NCBI GenBank assembly: GCA_037138055.1
Contig: JBAXJB010000053.1
Coordinates: forward strand, 1 to 6,061
Direction: 5' to 3'
Source of the DNA: CAITNM01 sp037138055
GTDB lineage: Bacteria > Pseudomonadota > Alphaproteobacteria > Paracaedibacterales > CAITNM01
Length of the DNA: 6,061 nucleotides
This document shows positions 1-6,061 of the stretch, piece by piece. Numbering within the stretch: position 1 is the stretch's first letter; the number at the start of each line of letters is the position of its first letter. The position numbers and the translations under genes were made by a program. The notes under the pieces were generated by a model. That model worked only from the letters and a program-made list of their open reading frames with translations, had not been told where the DNA came from and did no database searches.

Positions 1-47
1 CTATCTTTTTAGGAGAGCATATCACTCTTTATTATCTCGTGACTACA

Positions 48-260
48 CTATCTAAATCTCTCATCGACAATTTCACTGCAATTAGGTGGAGATACACTGG
101 GAGAGGTGTTCGGAGTTTCGTAACGCTTAGGGGGCAAAGAGGGATATATACACTCTTGGTATTTTAGTAATTCGTCTTCAATTTCAGGTTCAAAAAATTG
201 AGAAGGTGTAGAAGCATGCAAACCATGCATGATGAAAAATAAAGCGAGTAAACGATACAT
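48..260 (-). CDS. small exported protein of unknown function (70 aa)
   Basis: I do not recognise this 70-residue protein. It starts with a typical Sec signal peptide: Arg3 is followed by a hydrophobic run (LLALFFIM, residues 4-11) and a likely signal-peptidase I site after Ala16 (L-H-A). The mature part, about 54 residues, is acidic in its first half (EPEIEDE, residues 24-30) and rich in Pro and Ser in its second (residues 40-60). It has two cysteines, Cys37 and Cys61, which could form a disulfide in the periplasm or outside the cell. The ATG at 258-260 has only a weak purine-rich upstream stretch (AAAGAG, close to the ATG). The gene lies 159 bases downstream of the yejA-like gene on the same strand, beyond a nested palindrome, and I see no clear promoter of its own. 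It could be a small secreted or lipid-free periplasmic protein. The signal peptide is the main reason to believe it is real; its shortness keeps confidence moderate. Confidence 0.55.
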   Translation of the reverse strand: MYRLLALFFIMHGLHASTPSQFFEPEIEDELLKYQECIYPSLPPKRYETPNTSPSVSPPNCSEIVDERFR

Positions 261-354
261 GTTTCTCTTTGCTCAGAAAGGCTCACTGATGGCAATGTAC
301 TGCTGAGAATTTTAAATAGCAAATGGTTTTTTAAAACGCTTTAACAAGTTGAAG

Positions 355-397
355 TCATTCCCGTGAAAAACACACTAGTGTGCCTGCACGGGAATGA
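355..397. repeat. nested palindrome, REP-like hairpin
   Basis: A perfect 11-bp inverted repeat has arms TCATTCCCGTG (355-365) and CACGGGAATGA (387-397). The 21-base loop encloses a second, perfect 12-base palindrome, CACACTAGTGTG (371-382). The outer arm resembles the short 'TCATTCCCG...CGGGAATGA' palindromes that many proteobacterial genomes carry dispersed between genes. It lies 23 bases past the stop of the yejA-like gene. Read on the minus strand, the inner palindrome is followed by TTTTT before the closing outer arm, so the element may also help terminate or stabilise the yejA-like transcript. No T-run follows the outer stem, so it is not a standard intrinsic terminator. Whether it is repeated elsewhere in the genome cannot be seen here; I found no second copy in the window. 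Confidence 0.7.
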
Positions 398-419
398 TAA
401 TAGAAAGCGACATTACTGC

Positions 420-2297
420 CTAAAACAATGACTTCACAAAAGACTTAATCCTGCAGAAAATTCCGTCTGTTGTGCAAGCCGTAGTTGGTGCTGCAGCCAC
501 TTCTGGTTTCCATCCATAAGCCATTACATTTGTGCCTACTTTTGGATTAACTTCTGGGAATGCTATGTTGTTTACCCAATAAGCGAAACGACTGGTGTTG
601 TCATAGAACATGGGAATGAAATAATACATATTCATTAAATATCTATCCAACGTATGGGCGCGTTCAGTCAATTCTTCAGGTGTTTTTGCATCAGCCAGGC
701 TTATGGCTAATTGTTCTGCGATTGGATCTTTCAGGCCGCCATAATTGCTGCTGCCTTTTGTGTCTGCCATTTTTTGAGAATAGTAAAACACTTGCTCAAC
801 CCCTGGTGACAAGCTATTCGCACAGGCATGAATAATCATGTCAAAGTCACGGTCATCAACACGGGTTTCGTACTGAGCATTATCCATAACGCGAATAACC
901 AGCTCAACGCCCAATTTACGCAGGCTTTCTTTTAGTGCCAATGTGATTTTTTCAAGCTTTGTGTCTTTGTACATAAGCTCAACTTTTAAAGGCTCGCCCT
1001 TACTGTTAGTGCGCATTCCTTTTACAACTTTCCAACCGGCATCATCTAGCAATTTGCCAGCAATTTCCAAATTGGTTCGTTGATCGCCATCACCTTTTGT
1101 ACGCGCTGGTACAAACCCGGTTTTGGTCATTGTTTCATAAAGTTCAGCTGGAATTTTTGCTTTTAAGGCTTCCAATGTTTTTAGCTCAACTTCGCTTGCT
1201 GCACCTTTGTGAGCAAGGTACGTGTTAGCAAACAAGCTATCCATTGGTTGCATTGAACCAGAGAAAATCATTTTGTTTAAGGTGTCAAAATCAAACGCCA
1301 TGGCTAGTGCTTTGCGCACGCGCCAGTCAGCAAATATCGGGCGCTTCATGTTGTATAAAAATGAACGAACAAGCACTGATTTTTGGTGGGTTCCGTCAAC
1401 CTTTGTTACCTTACCATCTTTGAGCGCAGGGAAGTCGTACCCGGTTTCCCAATTGCTTGGGTTGGTTTCAAAATAGGCATCAAATTCACCAGCTGTGAAG
1501 CCTTGGAATTGAGCTTGAGACGTTTTGTAGTAATCAATACGAATGCGTTCAAAGTTATTCATACCTTTGGTTACGTTCAAATTTTCTGCCCAATAATTTG
1601 GAATTTTTACGTAAACGATGCTGCGACCTTGGTCAATTTTTTCAATTTTGTATGGGCCAGACCCAACATAAATATCAAAGTTGAAAGAAGCCAATTCCTT
1701 GCCTTCTAAAATATGCTTTGGCAGTGGACGCATCATTGAAATGCTAAATGGCAGTTCTGCATTGTAAGTGCCATCTTCCTCTTTTTTAAGAGTTACACGT
1801 ACTTTAAGTGGGCCTAGAATTTCAATATTTTCAATTTTCCCATAATAGTTACGGTAAACAGGTGCACCTTGTTCGCGTAAATATTCATAAGTGAATTTCA
1901 CATCTTCCGCGGTAATAGCATGGCCATCATGGAACTTAGCACTGGGGTTAAGTTCAAAGGTTACTTGTGAATTATCTGCTGAAATATCAATAGATTCCGC
2001 AATTAGGCCGTACAATGTAAATGGCTCTTCCGGGTTTCTGTAAGTTAATGCGTCAAAACAAAGGGCAATCACGCCTTCAGCTTTACTGCCTTTAATTGCA
2101 TGGGGGTTTGCTGTGTCAAACGTGCCAACCGTGCTTAAACGCAATGTGCCACCCTTTGGTGCGTTCACATTGACATAGGAAAAATTGCTAAATCCTTGGG
2201 GGTACAGTGGCTTGCCAAAACGGGCAATGCCATGGGCTTTTTCAGCGTTCAACGTTAGGAAACATGCTGTAATAAGGGTGAAAAGAAAACGAAACAT
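420..2297 (-). CDS. yejA: YejA-family ABC transporter peptide-binding protein (periplasmic)
   Basis: This is an extracellular solute-binding protein of family 5 (SBP_bac_5), closest in pattern to YejA, the periplasmic receptor of the YejABEF importer for oligopeptides and microcin C. A signal peptide covers roughly residues 1-18 (FRFLF...FLTLNA, cut likely after Ala18). The mature start (ARFGKPLYPQGF, residues 25-36) and YVN.NAPKGGTLRL (41-54) are the YejA N-terminal signature. Other family blocks are FHDGHAITAEDVKFTYE (122-138), GSGPYKIEK (212-220), NYWAENLNV..G (234-245), RPIFADWRVRKALAMAFDF (319-337), TKGDGD (400-405) and LLDDAGW (416-422). The 625-residue length suits the family. The C-terminus carries an alanine/proline linker, then a tail with Cys608 and Cys615 and a basic amphipathic end (RIKSFVKSLF). 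The ATG lacks a clear Shine-Dalgarno sequence but follows a good promoter at the expected distance. No permease or ATPase gene accompanies it here. The family assignment is firm; peptide specificity is inferred. Confidence 0.92.
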   Translation of the reverse strand: MFRFLFTLITACFLTLNAEKAHGIARFGKPLYPQGFSNFSYVNVNAPKGGTLRLSTVGTFDTANPHAIKGSKAEGVIALCFDALTYRNPEEPFTLYGLIAESIDISADNSQVTFELNPSAKFHDGHAITAEDVKFTYEYLREQGAPVYRNYYGKIENIEILGPLKVRVTLKKEEDGTYNAELPFSISMMRPLPKHILEGKELASFNFDIYVGSGPYKIEKIDQGRSIVYVKIPNYWAENLNVTKGMNNFERIRIDYYKTSQAQFQGFTAGEFDAYFETNPSNWETGYDFPALKDGKVTKVDGTHQKSVLVRSFLYNMKRPIFADWRVRKALAMAFDFDTLNKMIFSGSMQPMDSLFANTYLAHKGAASEVELKTLEALKAKIPAELYETMTKTGFVPARTKGDGDQRTNLEIAGKLLDDAGWKVVKGMRTNSKGEPLKVELMYKDTKLEKITLALKESLRKLGVELVIRVMDNAQYETRVDDRDFDMIIHACANSLSPGVEQVFYYSQKMADTKGSSNYGGLKDPIAEQLAISLADAKTPEELTERAHTLDRYLMNMYYFIPMFYDNTSRFAYWVNNIAFPEVNPKVGTNVMAYGWKPEVAAAPTTACTTDGIFCRIKSFVKSLF

Positions 2298-2330
2298 AAG
2301 CGATAATACATTGTTAAATACTATGACCCA

Positions 2331-2359
2331 CTTATAGCGATTTCATAAAATAATGTCAC
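2331..2359 (-). promoter_or_regulatory. sigma70-type promoter of the yejA-like gene
   Basis: On the minus strand GTGACA (2354-2359; 5 of 6 matches to TTGACA) and TATAAG (2331-2336; 5 of 6 to TATAAT) are separated by exactly 17 bases. Transcription would begin near 2324, giving a leader of about 27 bases before the ATG at 2297. This is the best promoter-like sequence in the window. It lies downstream of the hairpin at 2403-2436, so the yejA-like gene would be a separate unit from the gene upstream. It is based on consensus matching by eye. Confidence 0.65.
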
Positions 2360-2402
2360 CAGCTAATTCTGTGAGGGTGAATCATCAAGAGGACGAGGGA
2401 AG

Positions 2403-2436
2403 GAGGCAATACTAACTTTAAAGCTAGTACTGCCTC
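2403..2436 (-). terminator. long near-loopless hairpin after the methyltransferase-like gene
   Basis: Two 17-base arms (2403-2419 and 2420-2436) are inverted repeats meeting at TTTAAA. On the plus strand two positions are A/C mismatches. On the minus strand the same positions become G-U pairs, so minus-strand RNA can pair along the whole arm. The hairpin begins 9 bases after the TAA stop of the upstream gene and lies before the yejA promoter, as a transcript end would. It is not a textbook intrinsic terminator: the stem is followed by a C/T-rich stretch (CCTTCCCTCGTCCTCTT) and not by a run of T. It may therefore be a 3'-end stabiliser or a processing hairpin. In the opposite direction a T-rich stretch (CATTTTATTT) follows, but no plus-strand gene needs it. 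Confidence 0.55.
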
Positions 2437-2445
2437 TCATTTTAT

Positions 2446-3759
2446 TTACCATTCAGTTTTACGAGCAAAACAAGGGTGGAACTTTTCTACTTGAGAATTG
2501 TACGCGTTTTCTACTCTACGTGGTGCAGAAGCTAAAACGGACTTAAGCAGATCAGTTTGCAAATATAAGCTTCCCATTGCTGGTACGTCACGTCTCATTA
2601 GCGCTCTTGTATCGCGGTTGTTCCAAATTCCTTCCATCCACAAACGTATACATTTGTAGGCGTTGCGCAAATTGTAAAGAGAATCAGCTATTTCTTGACC
2701 ATTTTCCGTGCCTTGAACTTTTTCTATAATTGTTTGAAAAGCCACATTTAAAAGGGGAGTATAATCATCGAGCATATCTGGTCCTGTATATGCAACAGCT
2801 CCTAGAATATTGCCTTTATATACCCATGACTGTGTGCTGCCATCAAAAATAGTTTTAGCAATAGCTTGTTCAAGCCTGTTGAAAACGTCAGCACATGTTC
2901 CGTGTTGTTCTGAAAAATTTATGTGTGCTAGCTTATCCAAAATTAGTGATGTAGATACGGTTCTGTCTGCATGCAAAATTGATACAGCAGGCAAGGCAGA
3001 AGATGCTGCAGCGCTTGCTTTTTTGCACACAAACAGATCAATCTCAGTATCTGGATGAGTCCAACGACTGGGAATGGGAAACCCACGATTCTTTCGCAGT
3101 TCTACACTAGAAAAGACCTTGCTGAGCAACGCTTGATTATAAGGTAACAAACCTTCTTGGTAATATTGATCGAAGGTTCCTGTAAATAGTTTTAAGCCAT
3201 TGCTTTGAAGAAAATCACCCTCTGTTGCTTCTTCTGTTTTTAGTCTAGTTGCTGATCCTTTAATCTCATCAAGGTAGGGTTGGTATTGGTGGGAGTTGCC
3301 TGCAAATAGAACTGTGCCCTGATCAGCGCCTAGACAAAATACAAAAGTCCCGTCAGGCTTTAACATTCTTGAAAAACAGCTTAAGCACTGGGTGTTCCAT
3401 TCAGCAAATTTGAAGGTTGAATCATCAACAAGAATCACATCAAAACACGATTCTAAATTATCAGCCAATATTTCCAATAATGTAATGTCATTAAAATCCC
3501 CTTTTATATAGGGTCTGCCATCCGGAGTGTGATGGGCTCTATCACTTTCGTCATCAAGAAATACCCAATTACCTTCTACTCTTTCTCTAGTATTAACGGC
3601 ACCTAAAAGCAAAGAAACATTTTCACCACTTTTTGTGGCTGCGAAAAGTTTAACAATCTCAATTTGCGCATCAATTGGGCTAATATCCATTCCAACTAAG
3701 TTCGTTGACACAAATGACGCTGCGATTAACAAACCCTGTAAAGTTATTTTAAATGGCAT
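2446..3759 (-). CDS. exported protein with a divergent methyltransferase-like domain, function unknown
   Basis: I do not recognise the whole protein. I place the start at the ATG at 3757-3759 (437 residues, MPFKITLQG...). This ATG has a good AAAGGA six bases upstream, and the likely transcription start lies at the alternative ATG ten codons earlier (3789). Residues 1-24 look like a Sec signal peptide (Lys4, then LQGLLIAASFVSTNLVG). Residues about 35-247 fit a class I SAM-dependent methyltransferase fold: strand VSLLLGA (48-54), WVFLDDE (65-71), DF.D (88-91), the strand-4 block FDVILVDDS (106-114), the typical LKPDGTFVF (133-141) and a final strand DTEIDLFVCKK (237-247). The glycine-rich SAM-binding motif I (E/DxGxGxG) is missing or strongly altered (LLLGAVNTRE), so activity is doubtful. 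After an Ala/Ser linker (249-257), the remaining 180 residues look mainly helical and match nothing I know. A signal peptide on a cytoplasmic-type enzyme fold is odd and could suit an effector of a host-associated bacterium, which is inference. Confidence 0.75.
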   Translation of the reverse strand: MPFKITLQGLLIAASFVSTNLVGMDISPIDAQIEIVKLFAATKSGENVSLLLGAVNTRERVEGNWVFLDDESDRAHHTPDGRPYIKGDFNDITLLEILADNLESCFDVILVDDSTFKFAEWNTQCLSCFSRMLKPDGTFVFCLGADQGTVLFAGNSHQYQPYLDEIKGSATRLKTEEATEGDFLQSNGLKLFTGTFDQYYQEGLLPYNQALLSKVFSSVELRKNRGFPIPSRWTHPDTEIDLFVCKKASAAASSALPAVSILHADRTVSTSLILDKLAHINFSEQHGTCADVFNRLEQAIAKTIFDGSTQSWVYKGNILGAVAYTGPDMLDDYTPLLNVAFQTIIEKVQGTENGQEIADSLYNLRNAYKCIRLWMEGIWNNRDTRALMRRDVPAMGSLYLQTDLLKSVLASAPRRVENAYNSQVEKFHPCFARKTEW

Positions 3760-3765
3760 TTTGTT

Positions 3766-3771
3766 TCCTTT
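3766..3771 (-). promoter_or_regulatory. ribosome binding site that decides the start of the methyltransferase-like gene
   Basis: The minus strand reads AAAGGA six bases before the ATG at 3757-3759. The longer possible start at 3787-3789 is preceded by TATACGTTAC, which contains nothing like a Shine-Dalgarno sequence and overlaps the predicted transcription start. The site therefore favours the shorter protein, which still keeps a full signal peptide. Confidence 0.6.
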
Positions 3772-3795
3772 GTTAGGCTTTTTGTTCATGTAACG

Positions 3796-3824
3796 TATAT
3801 AGTTATTTTGTTTTAGAATTACAA
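3796..3824 (-). promoter_or_regulatory. candidate promoter of the methyltransferase-like gene
   Basis: On the minus strand TTGTAA (3819-3824; 4 of 6 to TTGACA) and TATATA (3796-3801; 4 of 6 to TATAAT) are 17 bases apart in an AT-rich stretch. Transcription would start near 3789, leaving a leader of about 30 bases that contains the AAAGGA ribosome binding site. The match is moderate, but its position in the gap after uup and its agreement with the start choice support it. Confidence 0.45.
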
Positions 3825-3907
3825 GCTAAAGTTGATGGTGGGGGGATGTAAAAAGGTGTGGATTGCCGATCGAGTCGGAAATGACTAGGGGGAGGATTAA
3901 ATCCCCA

Positions 3908-5686
3908 TTACCCCTTCATTTCATCGGCCAGCATTTCAAGTTCCAACCAGCGAGTTTCCGCCGTGTCCACGGCTTCCTGGTTTTGCTGTAATTCTTCGCT
4001 CAACGCTTTGAATTGTAGGGGGTTTTTTTCATAAAGGGTAGAATCGTCCAGCAATGCTTCAAGTTCTGCAATGCGTTTTTCGAATACTTTAATTTTCTTA
4101 GGGAGTTCGTCCCATTCGCGCTGTAGATTATAGGTTAGCCGTTTGGCTGGGGCTGATTTTGCTGAATCATCTTTTGGTTTTGCTTTTGCTACAACTTTTG
4201 GGGCTGCTTTTAAGTATTGCTGAATGTCGCTGTAACCACCTACGTATTCGCTGACTTCACCCGTTCCCGACACCACATAAGTAGAGGTCACTGTGCGGTC
4301 CAAAAAGTCACGATCATGGCTGACCACGATCAGCGTGCCCAGGTAGGCTTGTAAGCATTCCACCAGCAAATCTAGGGTGTCCATATCTAAATCATTGGTG
4401 GGTTCGTCCAGCACAAGCAAATTACCTGGGCTTGCCATGGCCTTGGCCAACAGCAACCGGTTCTTTTCCCCACCTGACAAAATGCTAACCTGGCCGCGAA
4501 TCTGCGCTTCGTTGAACAAAAATTCTTTCAAATACCCAACCACATGCTTGGTTTCATTACCAACCCACACTTGGTCTCCGCCTTCGGGGCACAGGGTTTC
4601 CCACAAGGTATCGGTTGGGTTAAGTTCTGATCGCATTTGGTCGATATAGGTAACCTTCAGCGTAGTGCCTTGCTTCACGTTACCGGCGTCTGGTTGCAAT
4701 TCACCCACAAGCATTTTTACTAACGTACTTTTGCCCGCGCCATTGGGGCCAATAATGCCAATTTTATCTTGGTGCAAAATACGGCACGAAAACGGTTGAA
4801 CCACCATTCTGTCGCCGTATGATTTTTCAATTTCTTTGGCTTCAATAATAATTTTACTGCCGCGGGGTAAGTTGACCGGGTTCACATCTATTGAGCGAGT
4901 TTTGTTTTGCATAACGTCGCGGCGTTCATCGCGCAGTTCATGCAAGCGTTGCAAGCGCCCTTGGTTACGCTTGCGTCGGGCCGTGACCCCGTAATGCAAC
5001 CAGTCAGTTTCTAAGCGAAGCCGCGTGTTTAGCTTTTCTAGGCGGCGTTCTTCTTCTTCCATTAGTATTGACGACCACGCATCAAATTCCTTGAAACCCT
5101 TTTTGTTCACATGCAATGTGCCACGGTCAATCCACCAGGTGGTGTTTGAGGTGTTTTCCAAAAAGCGCCGGTCATGGCTGATCATTACCACAGCGCCGCG
5201 AAACCGTGCCAGGTATTCTTCTAGCCATTGAATGCTAGGCAAATCAAGGTGGTTGGTAGGCTCATCAAGCAGAAGAATAGTTGGGTTTCGCACCAAGCTT
5301 TCAGCCAACGCAAAGCGGCGCTTTTGCCCGCCCGATGCATTGTTTAAAGTGCTTTCAGGATCAATACCCAATTTATCAAGAATAGCACGCCCCTCGTGCG
5401 GTTTTGCACCAAATGATTCTAATAAATCAGCCGTTGATATATCTAGCGGGTAATTTTTGTCTTGTTCTAGGTACACTAAATTTTGACCTGGCATTAGGAA
5501 ATGCTCACCATCATCGAGTTCATAAATTTTTGCAATGGCCTTAAGCAAGGTGGATTTCCCGCACCCATTACGCCCTACCAGGCAAATGCGATCACCTTCT
5601 AAAATTTGCGCAGTCAGCCCTTCAAAAACGGGCGTGCCGCTAAAGCGAACGCATGCATCCTTTAGGCGCAGTAATGTTATGGCCAT
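3908..5686 (-). CDS. uup: ABC-F family ATPase Uup
   Basis: This is a soluble protein with two ATP-binding cassettes and no membrane segments, of the ABC-F group. Domain 1 has Walker A GRNGCGKST (38-46), signature ASGGQ (117-121), Walker B ILLLDEPTNHLD (137-148) and switch SHDR (170-173). Domain 2 has Walker A GPNGAGKST (313-321), signature LSGGEKNR (403-410), Walker B LLVLDEPTNDLD (423-434) and SHDR (456-459). The linker with WLHYGVTARRKRNQGRLQRL (229-248) and the C-terminal region (about 517-587, LTYNLQREWDELP followed by a heptad-like coiled coil) are specific to Uup and separate it from EttA and YheS. A charged Ala/Lys/Pro linker (495-515) joins the tail. In Escherichia coli Uup binds ribosomes and branched DNA, and its loss raises precise transposon excision. 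All catalytic residues are present; the first signature has Ala where Leu is usual. The ATG has no clear Shine-Dalgarno sequence. The gene looks richer in G and C than its neighbours, as expected for a conserved core gene. Confidence 0.95.
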   Translation of the reverse strand: MAITLLRLKDACVRFSGTPVFEGLTAQILEGDRICLVGRNGCGKSTLLKAIAKIYELDDGEHFLMPGQNLVYLEQDKNYPLDISTADLLESFGAKPHEGRAILDKLGIDPESTLNNASGGQKRRFALAESLVRNPTILLLDEPTNHLDLPSIQWLEEYLARFRGAVVMISHDRRFLENTSNTTWWIDRGTLHVNKKGFKEFDAWSSILMEEEERRLEKLNTRLRLETDWLHYGVTARRKRNQGRLQRLHELRDERRDVMQNKTRSIDVNPVNLPRGSKIIIEAKEIEKSYGDRMVVQPFSCRILHQDKIGIIGPNGAGKSTLVKMLVGELQPDAGNVKQGTTLKVTYIDQMRSELNPTDTLWETLCPEGGDQVWVGNETKHVVGYLKEFLFNEAQIRGQVSILSGGEKNRLLLAKAMASPGNLLVLDEPTNDLDMDTLDLLVECLQAYLGTLIVVSHDRDFLDRTVTSTYVVSGTGEVSEYVGGYSDIQQYLKAAPKVVAKAKPKDDSAKSAPAKRLTYNLQREWDELPKKIKVFEKRIAELEALLDDSTLYEKNPLQFKALSEELQQNQEAVDTAETRWLELEMLADEMKG

Positions 5687-5731
5687 TATTTTTCTGTTTC
5701 GATGTGCTTATTTAATATCGCATTCTAATCA

Positions 5732-5758
5732 AAACCCCGCAGTTTGACTACGGGGCTT
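5732..5758 (-). terminator. intrinsic terminator of the gene at the right edge
   Basis: Minus-strand RNA forms an 11-bp stem, AAGCCCCGTAG pairing with CTGCGGGGTTT, around the five-base loop TCAAA, and runs on through T residues (TTTTGATT). Two of the pairs are G-U and would be A/C mismatches on the plus strand, so the structure is meant for minus-strand transcripts. It begins 21 bases after the stop codon of the gene at 5780-6061 and ends 45 bases before uup, which should separate the two. The T-tract is short, so some read-through into uup is possible. Confidence 0.8.
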
Positions 5759-5779
5759 GGAAAATATAGCAAATCAGAA

Positions 5780-6061
5780 CTATGGTGCGTTCCTATATCT
5801 ATTAATAAGTATTAGTGTGGCCAATGACACTTGATCTAATACCGGATTGTACTTACCATCCTCGGTTGTATTAGTAAACTCCGTTGTTTTCAGCATTTCT
5901 GACCAATTGTTATAAAGAATGTTCAATAATTCTATTGGTGTTAAAAAGTCTAGCAAATCTTTAGGCATTTTTTGCTTAGCTACCAAACCAGCTAGTTTCA
6001 ATATATTATTAGGAACTGTTAACAAACTAAATAAAAAGGGGTAGACTTCAAGCAGAAGGAG
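5780..6061 (-). CDS. 3' part of an unrecognised gene, open at the right edge
   Basis: The frame ends with TAG at 5780-5782 and stays open for 93 codons up to the last base of the window, so the real start probably lies outside. Within the window the only in-frame candidates are a TTG at 6023-6025 and a later ATG (before PKDLLDFL), and neither has a ribosome binding site. The visible residues begin LLLLEVYPFLFSLL, a hydrophobic stretch, then K-rich QKMPKDLLDFLTPIELLNIL, a polar part (TTEFTNTTEDGKYNP) and a hydrophobic helix LDQVSLATLILINRYR near the end. It looks mainly helical and resembles no family that I can name. A terminator directly downstream supports it as a real transcribed gene. If the hydrophobic start is part of a longer helix, the product could touch the membrane; that is a guess. 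Confidence 0.55.
   Translation of the reverse strand, partial: LLLLEVYPFLFSLLTVPNNILKLAGLVAKQKMPKDLLDFLTPIELLNILYNNWSEMLKTTEFTNTTEDGKYNPVLDQVSLATLILINRYRNAP

Noticed and set aside
310..336. TTTTAAA...TTTAAAA inverted repeat upstream of the small exported gene
   Set aside because: It is only A and T, seven bases per arm and in an AT-rich gap, so chance is the simplest explanation. No well-spaced -35/-10 pair could be fitted here either.
1222..1709. Plus-strand open frames opposite the yejA-like gene
   Set aside because: They lie fully inside a well-recognised minus-strand gene, overlap each other, and show no ribosome site or protein family pattern.
2262..2273. Possible lipobox (I-T-A-C, residues 9-12) in the yejA-like protein
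   Set aside because: The cysteine comes too early, with only about five hydrophobic residues before it, and the hydrophobic stretch continues after it. An ordinary signal peptide cut near Ala18 fits better.
2810..3058. Plus-strand open frame opposite the methyltransferase-like gene
   Set aside because: It has no ribosome site or promoter, and the minus-strand frame is far longer and has a signal peptide and domain pattern.
3864..3906. Short hairpins after uup (GGGGA/TCCCC and CCGA/TCGG) as a terminator
   Set aside because: The stems are only four to five base pairs and neither is followed by a T-run on the minus strand. I see no convincing terminator for uup.
5700..5735. Promoter for uup in the gap after the terminator
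   Set aside because: TAGAAT and an extended TGCGATATT can be read as -10 elements, but no acceptable -35 lies at the right distance outside the terminator stem. Uup may rely on this weak region or on read-through.
4377..5747. Several plus-strand open frames of 68-90 codons opposite uup
   Set aside because: They are antisense to conserved Walker and signature blocks; their Ser- and Arg-rich composition is what the reverse of such a gene gives.

Overview
Every convincing gene in this window lies on the minus strand, so transcription runs from right to left. The sequence looks like the chromosome of a fairly AT-rich alphaproteobacterium. The YejA-type peptide-binding protein, the Uup-type ABC-F protein and the scattered small exported proteins of unknown function would suit an intracellular or host-associated lineage such as Holosporales or its relatives. 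That placement is an inference from protein style; the window holds no rRNA or other marker gene.

Layout from right to left, in the order of transcription. At the right edge (5780-6061) is the 3' part of an unrecognised gene whose reading frame is still open at the window boundary. It ends at a good intrinsic terminator (5732-5758). Next comes uup (3908-5686), a complete ABC-F ATPase with two nucleotide-binding domains and a C-terminal coiled coil. After a 118- to 148-base gap with a plausible sigma70-type promoter is a 437-residue protein (2446-3759). It has a signal peptide, a divergent Rossmann-type methyltransferase-like domain and an unassigned C-terminal half. A near-loopless 17-bp hairpin (2403-2436) follows its stop codon. 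A strong-looking promoter (2331-2359) then serves a YejA-family periplasmic peptide-binding protein (420-2297). Beyond it lie a nested palindrome of REP type (355-397) and a small 70-residue exported protein of unknown function (48-260).

The genes look like separate transcription units. Two have their own recognisable promoter and two of the gaps hold hairpins that pair fully only in minus-strand RNA. No shared pathway is evident: YejA would capture peptides in the periplasm, Uup acts on ribosomes or nucleic acid in the cytoplasm, and the methyltransferase-like and 70-residue proteins appear to be exported with unknown roles. No membrane permease or transporter ATPase for YejA is present here. 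I found no phage, IS element, CRISPR array, tRNA or rRNA. The most interesting object is the exported methyltransferase-like protein.
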